DNA of 64,000 nucleotides from Trichaptum fuscoviolaceum (lineage: Eukaryota; Basidiomycota; Agaricomycetes; Hymenochaetales; Trichaptaceae), in contig CAJSYZ010000009.1 of NCBI GenBank assembly GCA_910574455.1, positions 2,931,040-2,995,039 on the forward strand, written 5' to 3'. The position numbers and the translations under genes were made by a program. The notes beneath the pieces were generated by a model that saw only the letters and a program-made list of their open reading frames with translations, did no database searches and was not told the origin of the DNA. Of the stretch, positions 35,632-47,331 are shown in pieces. Position 1 is the stretch's first letter; each line of letters starts with the position of its first letter.

Positions 35632-36832
35632 CGTTATCGGTGCCGCCTGGCCGTTCAAGTTGTCTGTGTTATTGGAACTGTACTCGTTATAGACTGCGTC
35701 CTCCTGCGAACGCCCCTCGCTGACGAAGGGCAGGGGGAGCTTGGAGAGCGACTGTGACGACGACGTGATGGAGGACGGTTAGGGGGGGAGGAGTGGATGT
35801 ATGTTCAGGTGGCCCGGGGCTGCCAAGCCATGAACTAATAAATGGTTTGATAAACAGCCGAACTCGGACTCATTGGCACTGGACGCGCGCGTCCCTTACT
35901 ATACCAGCGGACACCGCCGAACACCTGTCCGACGATGGAAGCGAGTGGGTCCAGAGTTCATAAAGTCCACCTTGTCGGCGAAACTGAATAATTAGCATGC
36001 GAACTTGCGATAAGTAGATGAAGGCCTCGTTGCACTGCCTAGCTGGCGACATCAAAGACCGCGTACCCAGGCCACGGCACGCAGTGGGCACTGAGACATA
36101 GTAGCCAACCCACAAGTGAAGTTCCGCAAGTGATTGTTGTCAATACTCAGGCTATGGGCACAGGAGACTCGGTGCTTTAATATCAGTCCGGACCCTTCTT
36201 CCGAGACTTTCAGTAAGAATCCTTCGCAGGACCAATCTCCTTTCCTTTCCTTCTAAGTGTGCGCTTTTCGTGTCATCCCATTTGTTCACTAACACAAGTG
36301 CCTTGATTTGATTGTGGCTCACCGAATGAAACGAAGGACCAAGAAAATATATCCCATGGATACGGACAATCTTCTATTGTCGCAGTTCTTGGACCAGCAA
36401 GGAATTGAAGTACTATTATCATCTGCGGGAACATAGACTTCTCGTCGGAGCATGAAGAACGACAGTTGGAACCATGTAGCAACGAGGGGTGAAAAGGAAC
36501 GAAAGATCAACCTCGGGCGTCACCTGTACTACTTCAAGTTTTACGAAGGCTAGACCCCATAAACGACAAGCATTTTCCATATTTTAACAAACCTAAACTG
36601 GACAAACTATAAATACATTCAGGATTCTACAAAATCTATCAACGACTACATACATAGACACTGGGTCTTATATACAACATCATAACATACAGATTGAGGC
36701 GCAGGGAAAACACTATACAGACAACATGCGAACGTTTCGTGAAAAGAGTAGCGAGAACTTTCGAAGGTATCGTCCAGAGCACTCTGGAAATGCAATTCTT
36801 TCCCGCCAATCAATAAGATGCGACATGCATAC
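35632..36832. other. Intergenic region between FNT gene and unknown gene
   Basis: About 1.2 kb. The left part may include an upstream exon and promoter of the FNT gene (minus). The rest shows no gene and may include the 3' UTR of the next minus-strand gene. Confidence 0.4.
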
Positions 36833-38160
36833 TCACGGATGGACTACGACTTGTTGCTGCTGCTGAGCTGCGACAGTCGCATTGGCCGCATCGCCCAACA
36901 TAGCAATAAGTGCATCCAATGTCATCGGATTCATGTTCGGAGGAAGAATCCTGTCAAACTCTTGAAGAATGAACTCAGCTCGACGGCGGACCTCGGACTC
37001 TTCCAGAATAAACGGAGTTACAGTGAATTCTTTCAGAGTCTTTTTTATGTTCGACGACTATAGCAATAAGGGTTCCGGTCAATCACGATTTCCACTGAGA
37101 AGAAGGAAGATTGCTCACCATGAGAGTCTCCTGAGTAACTTGGTGCAGCAGGTTTTCTAGGATAACAAATTGTTCGATGACATCGTTCTTTATAAACTAT
37201 AAAGGGGCTCAGGTCATTATTAAACAAAAGAATAAACTTGCGAATTCACATTGGTTTGCATAGCAATCTCTTCTGCGCCTTCGGTTTGACCTGTCCCCTC
37301 AAGTTCATGTTTGCGTTTAATACATTCATTGAGCTTCTTATCAGCCGTCGTGATCGTCAGCCCGACAATGACCTTCTCTTCCTCACAGTCGATCTGCGCG
37401 AGCACCGGCCATGCCAAACGGTGCGGCTGTACTGTCAATGCCAGACGGCGCGCCTTTATGAGAACTTCCCTCATCGGCCCGTTAGTGTCGATCACTAGCC
37501 CGGGAATCTGAAGTCCAAGTGCTTCCCTCAACAGCGAGGCGTTCCAAAAGCATCCGTAAGCTTGGTAGATTGGCACCGGCTTACGAGCCTGAAATTGTGA
37601 ACGAGACATAGCATTGACGGACTCTAAGCGCAGCCTCCAGAAGTAACGAATCATGTCCATTCCTTCTTCCACCCATCTATAAAGTAAATAGCTATGAGAT
37701 GGCTCGTATTTGTTATGAGAACAATAAGCGCGTACGTATGACTTTCAGGTTTTATCAGGTAGCACTTTGAGACAACCTCCCTCGTTGCCTCACGAACGTC
37801 AAAGGAAACATGAGCCAGACACCGTATCATTTCCCGCTCCCACCATAAAGCTTTCGCATCCTCCGTATGTTGAATCTTGCTGAGTGCATCGATCGCCTCA
37901 CCGAGCAGATCTGAGATGATGTCGAGGAGAAGCTCGGGCGGAAGTGGTATCTTTGACAGCGCTTTCGTTGGCATGTCTGGTTCAGCATGGTCGGCTACGA
38001 CTTCCTTACGGTTTCCGGACATTTCAGCTGTCGATGCAGTGGGACTTTCGAGTACGGAGTGTGAGGCCTGCGAGGGTTGAGGGCTACGTGACGACTTTTT
38101 AAAGAGTTTTGCTGGGCCTTTAAGTATTGCAGCGCGTGCAGATTTCGTGAGTCGAAGCAT
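36833..38160 (-). CDS. Unknown protein with Pro-Pro-Glu-Leu (F-box-like) start
   Basis: Four exons on the minus strand (38160-37736, 37676-37250, 37196-37119, 37057-36833) give 384 residues with phases that fit. Residues 1-75 are basic then low-complexity. KIPLPPELLLDIISDLLG looks like the first helix of an F-box, but the rest of that domain is not clear. The middle is helical (WWEREMIRCLAHVSFDV, WVEEGMDMIRYFWRLRLE). Exon 3 encodes FIKNDVIEQFVILENLLHQV. The C-terminus has EVRRRAEFILQEFDRILPP and a Gln run (AAQQQQQVVVHP). The upstream frame starts only with GTG, so ATG 38160 is chosen. I do not recognise the family. Confidence 0.6.
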
Positions 38161-38649
38161 CTTGTTGCCAACCTCCAAGGCAATGAAGGCCCTTGTATTG
38201 TACTGAACGAGCACAGGTGTGGTAGAGAGTACGTGGAGAGGTTCACGGTCTCCAAGCTATCATTTATAAAGCTGTGAATCAGACAGCTTCTCCTGAACTC
38301 GTGTAGGCCATGCATAGCTTACCAGTGTCCTTGGAACTGGCAAGTGATGGTGCAGCACAGACCGCTGGGATTAATATTGGCGCGCGTCAAACACAGCCTC
38401 CGAGTTAGGCTCGCGGCGCACAACTTCAAGTTGAACGTTGAACTTCAAGTTTGCCGGCCCGGGACTCCGAGGGGTTTTCTAACTCCGCAGAGCGGAGATT
38501 GTAGTATCAGATTCAAGTTGCCGATGTCACCCTCTTTCTGCAACATTTACATGAAGAAAACATACTCAGGCTCGTTCTTGCGCTCCCGCTCGCTCTCGTT
38601 TGCTGCTAACAATCGAGAAAGAAAGGATTCCTCGAAGTGAAAAATTGGG
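38161..38649. other. Intergenic region with CAACTTGAA-type motifs
   Basis: No gene supported. At 38411-38455 AACTTCAAGTT occurs twice around a tandem GTTGAAC; similar motifs lie in other gaps of the window. Confidence 0.35.
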
Positions 38650-39057
38650 CTAGCAGGTTCTTGTGCGTGAAGCCGCCCTCGAGCTCGCTGAAAAGGTCCT
38701 TGCTCCAGAGCCTCTGACGAGGAGAAGCCTCGCCAAACCCTCAAGGAAGTCCACACCGACCGAGGTCTCCGTGTGTAGTGCTACCCATGTAAAAGGACAT
38801 TGAAGTGAAATACTCACCTTACTTCCATCCCCCACCACGGATGTCGGTGTTAATCGCTCGGCTTTGATATAGCAGGTAGCATCTGCTGCGTCTGAAGCGG
38901 TGCATGGGGCAGACTGTATAGTGGGAGCATCCACTCTTTAACAACGTTCGGGTGGAACGAATAAGGTTTCGTCCAGTTGGGCTTTGGTAAAGCGGGTAGC
39001 ATCCGCTGTCCAGCAGTTATTCGGGTGGTACGAAGAGGGCCCGGGCACGTTCGTTCG
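38650..39057 (+). pseudogene. Possible decayed DUF3602-type repeat gene
   Basis: On the plus strand three short repeats sit in one frame: GFDIAGSI (around 38860-38883), GRLYSGSIH (around 38911-38934) and GFGKAGSIR (around 38980-39006). The second and third start 48 and 72 nt after the preceding one, both multiples of three. This resembles the G-R-G-G-A-G-N-I repeats of the DUF3602 gene at 57.9 kb. Stops fall between the repeats, and an Ala/Glu-rich piece upstream (VREAALELAEKVLAPEPL) ends in another frame. The minus strand is open across the region, as also happens opposite the real DUF3602 gene, so I take it as a shadow. A chance match is possible. Confidence 0.3.
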
Positions 39058-39490
39058 TAAGATATTTGCAGCCTATATAGTGTGCTGATAATGTCTTGAG
39101 GCTCGAAGTCGTCCTTGTTGTCGTGGTCGATGATCAAGAGACACGACGCGACTTAACGCGTGACGTTCGCGTCCGCTCCAAGTTCAAGTCGCGAGCCTTC
39201 GAAGTCCTGCCAATGGACGAACGATTCTGGCTATATTAATGCCTTCAGCTCTCCCCACCATCTAATCAATGGCGGAATTGAATGATCATTCGCTTATTGG
39301 TATCCCTTCGCTTACTAGTAGTACTCTCCTTACTTTCAATACTCATCGACTATGCCTTTAATTCCTAAACACGTTTCCCATATACAGTATGCCCGAAAGG
39401 GAAAGATAAAAATCCGAAAGAGCTATGCAGTAGATCTAGCAACAAGCGTGCAACAGGAGGGGGAGGGCAGGTAAGTCATAGTTAACAGAA
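39058..39490. other. Intergenic region before lipase 1 (3' side)
   Basis: No gene seen. Contains a TACTAGTAGTACT motif near 39313. Part should be the 3' UTR of the minus-strand lipase. Confidence 0.4.
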
Positions 39491-40752
39491 TCAAAACCCA
39501 CAAAGGGAGGGATCCAATGCCATATCTGGAGAGAATATATCAGTTCTCGCAAGCTCAGTTAAAAAGCGACGCCAATCCTTACTCTGTCCGAAGTATTCAA
39601 GATGAGCGAGATTGTTACCGAGGGAGAGAATCGAGTCGCTGCAAGTCGGATCTTCCTCTCCAGTACAGACCTTCACGTTCTTGGGTTGTGCTTCATATGT
39701 AGTTGTTTTAATACCGATGCGCACCGATTTTGCAGCGACTCACCAGGATCCTCAAAGTTCCAATACTCCGTGGCACTACGGGAATCTCTAGCATTCATAC
39801 GATATGTAGATTCTTCCGCACCGGGACTTACTGGTGCTTATAGCCAAGGATTTGAGGTATAATAGTTGGAACACCATCTGCAAGATTGTCAGCATTAGAG
39901 ATGCTGAGGACAATGATACGAACCATTCATATGGACAGCTAGGATTCATGATTATGTTGTTAAGAGCGACGTTAATCATTTCATTGAGGTGCTTACCCCT
40001 AAAAATATTATCAGCGCCAACAAGCTTCTCAACAAGCGCAGCGTATTCTGAGCTCCCAGTTCGCGGCTGACCAAACGTAAACAGCTTGAGGGGAGTGAAT
40101 GGGAAGTTTGCCTTCAACGAGACACTTGCAATAGATGCAAGAGCACCTCCGAGCGAATGACCGGTGACTACGAGCGAGTACGACGGATTTTCTGCAAGCT
40201 GAGTCCTGACTGCACCGAGCACAAGTAAGACAACACTGTTGTATGCGTTTAGAAACCCCTGGTGAACCGAGACCCCTTTTGTGAGGGTAAACGAGACACC
40301 CAAAGAGAAGAAAGGTACTCGAAGTACATCGATACCTAGTGATTGCTAGTGGTAAGGTGAGGTGTCCATTGACCACATACAGAGCATGTCCTACCTGTAA
40401 TTGCGTGCGCAATCTGTTCCCCGCCAGCGAAGGCAACAATTATCTCCTTCCTACTGTCGTCACGCGTCACGAAGCCTTGTGTTTGTGTTAACACGTTCGA
40501 GAACTGTAGGAAGATGAATCAGGTAGCTGTACGTGGCAAAGCGTCTTGACTTACGTGAGAAACATGGGTACTGTTCAGAGGCTTTGGACAAGCGGAGCTG
40601 AAGAGAAGCTCTGCAGCAGAGGAGTACTTTGTGTACAGGACAAGGTCGCTGAACACAGTTTGCGAGACGTTATGAATCACAGGAGGTGCGGTGGAACCAA
40701 GCGCCAGTGTGAACATAGGAGCGATGATCGAGAATGACCGGAGAGTAAGCAT
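39491..40752 (-). CDS. Class 3 lipase, secreted, tandem copy 1
   Basis: Seven exons on the minus strand (40752-40555, 40503-40395, 40335-39997, 39938-39924, 39877-39832, 39775-39744, 39690-39491) give 312 residues. The signal peptide is MLTLRSFSIIAPMFTLALGS. The fold of fungal lipases/feruloyl esterases is seen as TQGFVTRDD, RKEIIVAFAGG, HQGFLNAY, nucleophile elbow VVTGHSLGGALASIAS, LFTFGQPRTGSSEYA, catalytic Asp in the segment after AVHMN (NDGVP), YKHHATEYWNF and the catalytic His in LAHLEYFG. It should hydrolyse acylglycerols or related esters outside the cell. A 15-nt micro-exon (39924-39938) ends one base before the Asp codon is complete. The terminal ~27 residues after EYFGQ have no counterpart in copy 2. 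Confidence 0.9.
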
Positions 40753-41915
40753 ATTGAATAGTATTAGATCGAGATGGGGAGATGTCGATGCATGGAGATG
40801 GTCAGGAGAGCTTGCGTTTTATACTTTCTGGAGATTTGTGACAGTCGGCTGTTGTATGATATGTAGTAATGCAAGACATGATACACAATCATGCTCTAGG
40901 CTTTTACCAGTAGTGTAGACAAGACATCTGTGTACTAGAATTTGAACTTATCTAATGATAGATGAAAACATTGCGGACGTACTTACATATGTACATATAA
41001 AACCGGTATAGCTTCGTGGTAACTGTACCAAACACAGTAGAGTCTGCGAAGCGCCACTGAGCGTAGCTGGAAGTCATCTCAGTACGTCAATAACAGCAAA
41101 AGAGAAGAAGCAGAATCGATCAAATTGTCGGTTTCGCCGAATTATCTATTTCATCAACAAGCCACAAAGATGAAATATGTAGACGTAGCGATCTGAATGA
41201 GAAGTGTATAAGAGAAACCATCCGTTCTCGTCCGCCGTGTTCAAAGGATAGTCTTGAGAAGTATAGCCATGCATAAGGCGCAATATGAAGGTGCTGACCA
41301 GATGTTTCGCATCGGGCCAACCAGGATCATTGTTGCACGTCGCAGGAAATAAAGGCTTTGCAACGAACACAAACAATTTATTAAACCTGGTTCATCGGCG
41401 GTATGAAGCTCAAAGCATAGATAGTTAGGTTGTACAGGCAAGTCTAAAGAGGTGTTATGCAGCGGAGATTAAGAAAAGTATAGCTGAGAGGCGGTTTTAG
41501 ATGGTGGTGGAGACAAGTTAAGACAAAGTAGGGCGCGAACTTGCCATGTGAGCGGCTTCACGTTCGGGATACGCCGAAATGAATAAACTCCGATGATTTT
41601 CCATCGTCAATTTCCTCTGCAGGTACCGACAGTATGTCTCTGTATATAATACGGGAAGGACCGGAGAAACAAGCTTTTATGATTCAGATTCTACATAGGA
41701 TCACCATGGTGATAAGATATAGAATTATATTCAAGGGAAAGCAAAAAACATCAATCGCCGGTGGTATCTCGGCAATACTTTGAGGACCTTGACGTAGATT
41801 TTGTCCAAGGTGGTCAAATCCCGCATAGCGACTTATCCGCGCCCATGACTAGATCAACCATTTTTGTCACAGAAATGCTATTTAGTTAGTAGAATAATAA
41901 CTTGAATTCTAAAAA
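40753..41915. other. Intergenic region between tandem lipases
   Basis: About 1.16 kb. The promoter of lipase 1 lies at the left end. A minus-strand frame at 41146-41376 has ordinary composition (for example YTSQDYPLNTADENGWF) but no recognisable family and no clear exons to join. No other gene seen. Confidence 0.4.
40817..40823 (-). promoter_or_regulatory. TATA box of lipase copy 1
   Basis: TATAAAA on the minus strand, about 65 bp upstream of the ATG at 40752. Confidence 0.5.
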
Positions 41916-43134
41916 TTACTGACCATTTCCAAAGTAAAAGAAGTGCGGAACGTTGATCCCCGTTGATGGTACCGAAGCACTGCACGCCGGGTCTTCATCT
42001 ACGGTGCACATTACCACATTCTCTGTAGTACCTGATATAATTCTCAAGATTAGTAGATCCGTTCTAGTATGCGTGAGTCGCAAGCTTACCCGGATCAATG
42101 AAATTCCAATACTCTGTACCGCTTCAGGAGAGATACCAAGTGAGTTTTCCATTGAATGGGGAAGACTGAATTAACTCACTGATGTTTATAGCCGAGGAAA
42201 GTAGGAAGTATCCCTGGAACACCATCTAAAAAAACATTAGTAAACCTCGAAGTATTTATGAAGAGGCTCGCACCGATCGTGTGGATTGCTGTGTAAAATA
42301 TATGTTAGCCTATCCGGCTTTGTTACAACTATCATAGTAGCACGGATTCCACAAACCTCTATAGATATTTTCGACTCCAACAAGTTTCTCCACGAGTTCC
42401 GCATACTTATTATTGCCAGTTCTCGGCTGACCAAACGTGAAGAGGCGGAGCGAGACATCAGGAAAATTCGATTTCAATGAGATGCTGCATATCGACGCGA
42501 GGGACGCGCCTAAGGAGAACCCAGTGGAGACTATCGAGTATGATGGGTACTGTTCCAATTGAAGTCGCACGGAAGCAAGGATTTCGGTGGATACACTATT
42601 GAAGGCAGTGAGGAATCCATGGTGTACTAGGACTCTAGAGGCAAGATGCGTTGGGAAGCCTTGCGTTGTTAGTGGAACTCGAGCGAAATCAAGGTCTGGA
42701 TTCGACTTGTCAATCGATGAGACATTCGCATCCCCACGAAGAAAGTCAGTTGAATCTGACCTGTCAGTGCATCACGGATAGATTGGGTACCGGCAAAGGC
42801 AACGATGATCTCTTTCCTCGCATCATCCCGTGCGATAAAGCCTTGCGTATCTGTGTGGTGGTTATTAATCTCACATACGGCGAGAAAATTTTAGTTGCTT
42901 GAATCGACAAATGGAAGACAGCTGTCTCACCTCAGTGATAAGAGTGCTGTTCAACGGTTTAGGACAATGATCCGTAAACACATAGGCAGCAGACGAGTAT
43001 TTGGTGTACAGGATAAGCTCGTTGAGTGTGTCCTGGGTGATGGTTTGCCTATCTATCGAAATAGTACTTCCTATACACTGAGTGAATTGAAGAATAAAGG
43101 GAACAGAAATTATGAAGGAGTGGAAGGCGACCAT
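41916..43134 (-). CDS. Class 3 lipase, tandem copy 2, altered nucleophile elbow
   Basis: Seven exons on the minus strand (43134-42931, 42869-42761, 42695-42357, 42288-42274, 42225-42180, 42121-42090, 42031-41916) give 286 residues. Exons 2-6 have exactly the lengths of copy 1 (109, 339, 15, 46 and 32 nt). The signal peptide is MVAFHSFIISVPFILQFTQC. Motifs: TQGFIARDD, KEIIVAFAGTQ, HHGFLTAFN, LFTFGQPRTGNNKYA, AIHTIDGVP (Asp), YKHHGTEYWNF and VPHFFYFG (His). The elbow reads STGFSLGASLASI: the Ser of G-x-S-x-G is kept, but His before it is Phe and the following Gly is Ala. Intron 1 needs a GAG acceptor, which restores the frame exactly as in copy 1. Probably active, perhaps with altered substrate range. 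Confidence 0.86.
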
Positions 43135-44119
43135 CTCGGCCAGCACAATAAAATCAGGGAGGGAAACGCACCGTGACCACCGAACCTCAAGGCTGAAAGC
43201 CAAAGAAGATAATGCACTCTGAGATCTCCCTGGGACTACGCGATCTTATTCTTCAGTCAGTACGTCAGGACATTGACCATCGTAGAGAAAACTCCTATCG
43301 CAACTAGATCTGATATCGCACATACCTTACTATCAAGACTATCGCTGGCACGCCATCATAGTTATAGGAATATCCTTGTTATTGTCGGACTAGCCACGAT
43401 CTCAAAACTTTGCGCAAGCGCTGTTACGATCCCAGTCATCGTATTGCACGTTGCAGATTGTGAGCCGAGTATAGTACTGGTTGTCGAACATTTGGCAAGC
43501 GATTTCGTGATTAGCACAGATAAGGTGACTGGATCCCAGAGCATTGATGCAAAACCTCCGCAGATAGGTCCAAATTACTTGTAGATGCCATCTGAGCACT
43601 TGATATCAGTTCAGCGGAGGGCCTTGAAGGGACAGTATGATTTACGTTAGCTAGTTTACGATATAAGACTCGGAGGATATCAACTCTCCTGCGCCATTTC
43701 TCAGCACACTTAGCATGAAATAAGGTTTTGCTTCGGATTGAGAAAGACAAGTGAGGCATTCGAGGTACTGGTAACTGTTTAAACGGCGAAGAGAATCGAA
43801 GGCCGCCTAGTACGAAATTTTAGACTCCGATCCAACTTTGAGTTAGCGGCGATTGCGAGCCGACGGACATTTGAATTCAACTTGTTGGCTTCAAGTTGAA
43901 ACCACCTTCCCTATGCGAACGAACACTACCCAATATTCATTCATCATTGCTCAAACATATCCCGGAGAGATGTCATCAATACATAGCATAGTTCCCTACT
44001 TAGATATTGTACTGACAGTATATCACATACATAATACGACTTCAAGTTGTATGTATACTATGAGACCAAGTCCTCACAGACTCGAGGCGGGCGCTGCAGG
44101 AAACCAATCCAATATCATC
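43135..44119. other. Intergenic region between lipase 2 and CE15 gene
   Basis: No gene supported. A minus-strand ATG frame at 43511-43759 (82 codons) and a plus frame at 43273-43584 lack family features. CAACTTGAA-type motifs occur at 43869-43900 and near 44040. Confidence 0.4.
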
Positions 44120-45817
44120 TCAGCGAGGTATGGCGGTTACCCAAGGGAAGGCAGACGTGTCAGCCTCATACGGGCTGATATCCGAGTAGTCACGCGTAGT
44201 CGGTGTGCCGAAGAACTGCTCGAGCATGAAGTCCTGAATGTTCGTACTAGATAGATGAACCAAAACAGCCCGGAAGTTGATCAGTCAGAGTTAGAAACGA
44301 GCTAGCTCATGTTGTATGTCGAGTGCTTACTATCCAAAAACATCGCAGTGACTGCTATTGCGAATAGCAACACCGATTTTGTCGCTTGCACCGAGCCAGT
44401 CGTAGACAGCCTTGGAAGCGGGGAATGTAACACGGGCCTCCCCCTCAGGGTTAGTCTGCGACCATAGTAAGTCGGTGATGATCGGTGATGACAGAAGAAG
44501 CGGTCTTACCCAGTAGTCCACCGTGCCTTGAAAGAATGTTGCACGTCAGCCCCGGCCGGTGATCGAAATAACAGTATGTTTCATACCTTCATCCCATATG
44601 ATCGCACGCTAATCGGTTCATTGCATCAGTAAAAAAGCGATAAAGTTCTGCAACAGAAGTCATCGGCTCACCGGAGCGACTAGGGCGACGTTCAAGTGCG
44701 CATCGAAAGGGATTTGATGCGAGTTATTCACGAATTTCAAAAGGTTCGTATTTGTCCAATAGGGCGCAAAGCCAGTGATGTTCGTGATTTTTTCGTTCTC
44801 GCCCACTGCCAGTAGAAAAGACCATATTAAGTGCAGTAATGGCGTTGGAACGCTAATAGAGACTCACGCTCTTGAAATTGGAAGCGCCAAGGAGCAATGC
44901 CCTCCAAGCCGCTTGACATTGGCATGGTCAAGGTAATCTGATTTTCGAAGGGATATCAATGAAAATGAATAAAATAAAATGAAGCGAAGTAGTAAGGAGC
45001 TCCCTACACGTTCATCGAAAATTCCTGCGGCGAGAGCGGACTTGCCGTCACGACTGCAGCCGATGACACCGACGCGCTTTTGGTCAAATTCTGGAACTTC
45101 CTCGATAATGGCATCGAGAATTCGGCTGAAGCCCCATGCCCACGCAGTCAGAACACCTAGAAGCATTGTTAACACAAAACCTTGATTGAAGCTCCGGCGC
45201 CTAGGCCTAACAATTCCAACGTACCGATATCCTCCCCGGAGTACAGTTCCCAGAAAGCTCCTCCTGGAGTAGTGGAGTCAGCTGCTACATCGCCAACGTT
45301 AAAAGTCGCAAGGCCGATTCCATTTGCAAGGAAGACGGTGTTGTTAACACCTCCAGCGCTAATTACGACTGGGGCTGGATGCCTTGCCGTTGCATTCACG
45401 TTCGTCGGAAACGAAAGGGTGACGGTGAAAGAGCCTGAGAGTTGGCCTTTACTGACGGTTACAGTCAGGTTTTCGCCCGAGCGAACAGCGGAGACGCGCT
45501 CCTTTGAGGTGTCGGGATAATACCCGTACATGTATTCCTTATAAAAAGGTATAGAGTGCCTTAACGCTGAGATATTAAAGGAGAAAGCTCACCTGGACGA
45601 GCGTTTTGAGCTCAGCCTTCCGACATTCCCAATCAGCTTGCGAGTGCAGTGTCCTGTTGTCAAAGAACTGGAAGGGATTAGGCATTACATCGATGATAGG
45701 AAGATCCGTGGGCGCAGGTAGTGGATTGGGCAAAGCAGGGCATGCTTGAGAGGCTGCACTTGCACCAAAAACACCATAGAGCAGAAGCGAAGAGATGGTA
45801 ACAAGACGCATCATCAT
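44120..45817 (-). CDS. Glucuronoyl esterase (CE15), secreted
   Basis: Nine exons on the minus strand (45817-45593, 45537-45225, 45156-45008, 44937-44868, 44805-44672, 44608-44587, 44526-44510, 44455-44331, 44246-44120) give 393 residues. It splits the ester bond between lignin alcohols and 4-O-methyl-glucuronic acid of xylan. The signal peptide is MMMRLVTISSLLLYGVFGAS; the mature part starts ACPALPNPLPAPTDLP. Then come YMYGYYPD, the nucleophile motif VGVIGCSRDGKSALAAG (Ser in G-C-S-R-x-G-K), RITLTMPMSSGLEGIAPWR, ITGFAPYWTNTN, and the His motif NSSHCDVFGYTNIQDFM. No CBM1 is present; the protein is the bare catalytic domain. Exons 6 (22 nt, RAIIWDEG) and 7 (17 nt, GTVDYW) are micro-exons. MMM allows three starts; I took the first. 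Confidence 0.93.
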
Positions 45818-46016
45818 GTATACGAGTTCTATTCATATTGGTCAAAAACTCTGCCAACTTATAGACCGTCGGTAATATCTCGGAGTTCCATTTCCCTCAT
45901 ACAACAGACAAAAAGAACTCTTGCCGTTCATCCTGAACCCCACCAAAAGGTCAGTTATGCCAAGGTGGATAGTGTATCATGACTAGCAGAAAGTAGATGT
46001 GGGCTAGTAAAAAGCA

Positions 46017-46343
46017 CTATAATTTTAGAGGACGACCAGACCTTGTTTCGAAGATCACGAGTGCATCGTTTGCATGCTCCTCAAACATAATTGAATGGCG
46101 GTAATAGGCGTCAGCGGACAACGGAGAAGCCGCTACATCAGATTTAGAGACAGAGTCCGACTTGCGCCTGTCTAATGGAGTAATGTTGTGAACCACAGAT
46201 ATTTTCTGCTCAGGAGAGTCCCAGAGAATGACAGACAGTTTCGTAGAGCAAGCTCTTAAGCGAGCTAAATCATTCACTGAGTAGTTTGAATAGTGGCTTG
46301 TCTTCCCCCTCAGTGAGGCCATCCCGAGTCTGCCATCATCCAT
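46017..46343 (-). CDS. Small hypothetical protein
   Basis: A 108-codon frame from ATG 46343 (MDDGRLGMASLRGK). Composition is ordinary (VNDLARLRACSTKLSVILWD, ADAYYRHSIMFEEHANDA), with no signal peptide or TM. It may be a small gene or one exon of a gene; I do not recognise it. It lies head-on to nothing obvious, with the CE15 gene downstream on the same strand. Confidence 0.3.
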   Translation of the reverse strand: MDDGRLGMASLRGKTSHYSNYSVNDLARLRACSTKLSVILWDSPEQKISVVHNITPLDRRKSDSVSKSDVAASPLSADAYYRHSIMFEEHANDALVIFETRSGRPLKL

Positions 46344-47331
46344 GTTATGTCGCGGTCACGTGATCCAAGAGCGCGTATTGTGTTTTGCATGCGGATCGGA
46401 GACAGTATATCTCCTTCGCAACTCGTCTTCTACACTTTCAAGTACGCCGTTCCGATGAATCTTAGTTATGTGTCGGACCGTACGGTCCGCGTTCATACTA
46501 GACTTCCTTGAGGTCGTCAACTCATGATGGCGTGAAGGGCTTCGTCGGTGACCACCAATCTGTAGAAGAAGAGGGTAAACGTTTGAGCATCGTCTTCACT
46601 AATTGAAGGTCCCCGTACTACACACGCTTCGCATACCACGCAGTGTCTATCGGAGATCATTAAGATGCGAAGGTTGAGGGATAGAAACGCATCACAAGGA
46701 CAGAAGTACATTGGTACCACAAGGCCATGTCATAGGACTGATCGACATTAGAAGGTCAGTAGCGCTGGTACTGCCAGAGGTCACAAGCTCACGGAGTTGA
46801 ACTCGAGGAATGTTTCAAACTATCAATGACGACTGCACAGGCCATTCAGGCGACAAACAAACTTGAACCCAAGTGAAACTGATATCTTCTCTGATCTGTT
46901 GGTTTGTTCAGTAAATGGACGTATAGTGTCTTGAATGGCTCACCACACATAGTGAGGCAGATATTCGATAGTTGAGGTTCGTGTTCAAGAAAGTTGAAGA
47001 AAGAATACTAATCAACCACGGTAGTATACGCGTGGGAAATGAACAGCCACGATCAGACCCATGTCTGGTCTTACGTTCCAATTCTATGAGTGCTCCTTGT
47101 CCCCTCCACGACTGGTTGCTGCACACATTGCTCGTCGCAGAGTGTTGACTCAAACATCGATGATCACACCGTCGGACACTATCGGGATGTCACATAAGCT
47201 GCGCCGATAGCGCTTACTGAGCGGAAAATACTATGTAGTTTAGCATCGATCTGGGGTCGACCGTCGATGAGATTGAGTATAAATGTTCGGGCCAGTTCGA
47301 CAAACCCATTAAGTTTAAGTAAAACTCGAAA
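46344..47331. other. Intergenic region upstream of SDR gene
   Basis: About 1 kb without a supported gene; frames of 60-94 codons on the minus strand show no family features. Confidence 0.4.

Noticed and set aside
38850..39137. 95-codon minus-strand frame with MLPALPKP-like repeats
   Set aside because: Same antisense pattern as opposite the real DUF3602 gene; no other sign of a gene.
42870..42930. Frameshift in lipase copy 2 after exon 1
   Set aside because: A GAG acceptor restores the frame and gives the same exon 2 length as copy 1.
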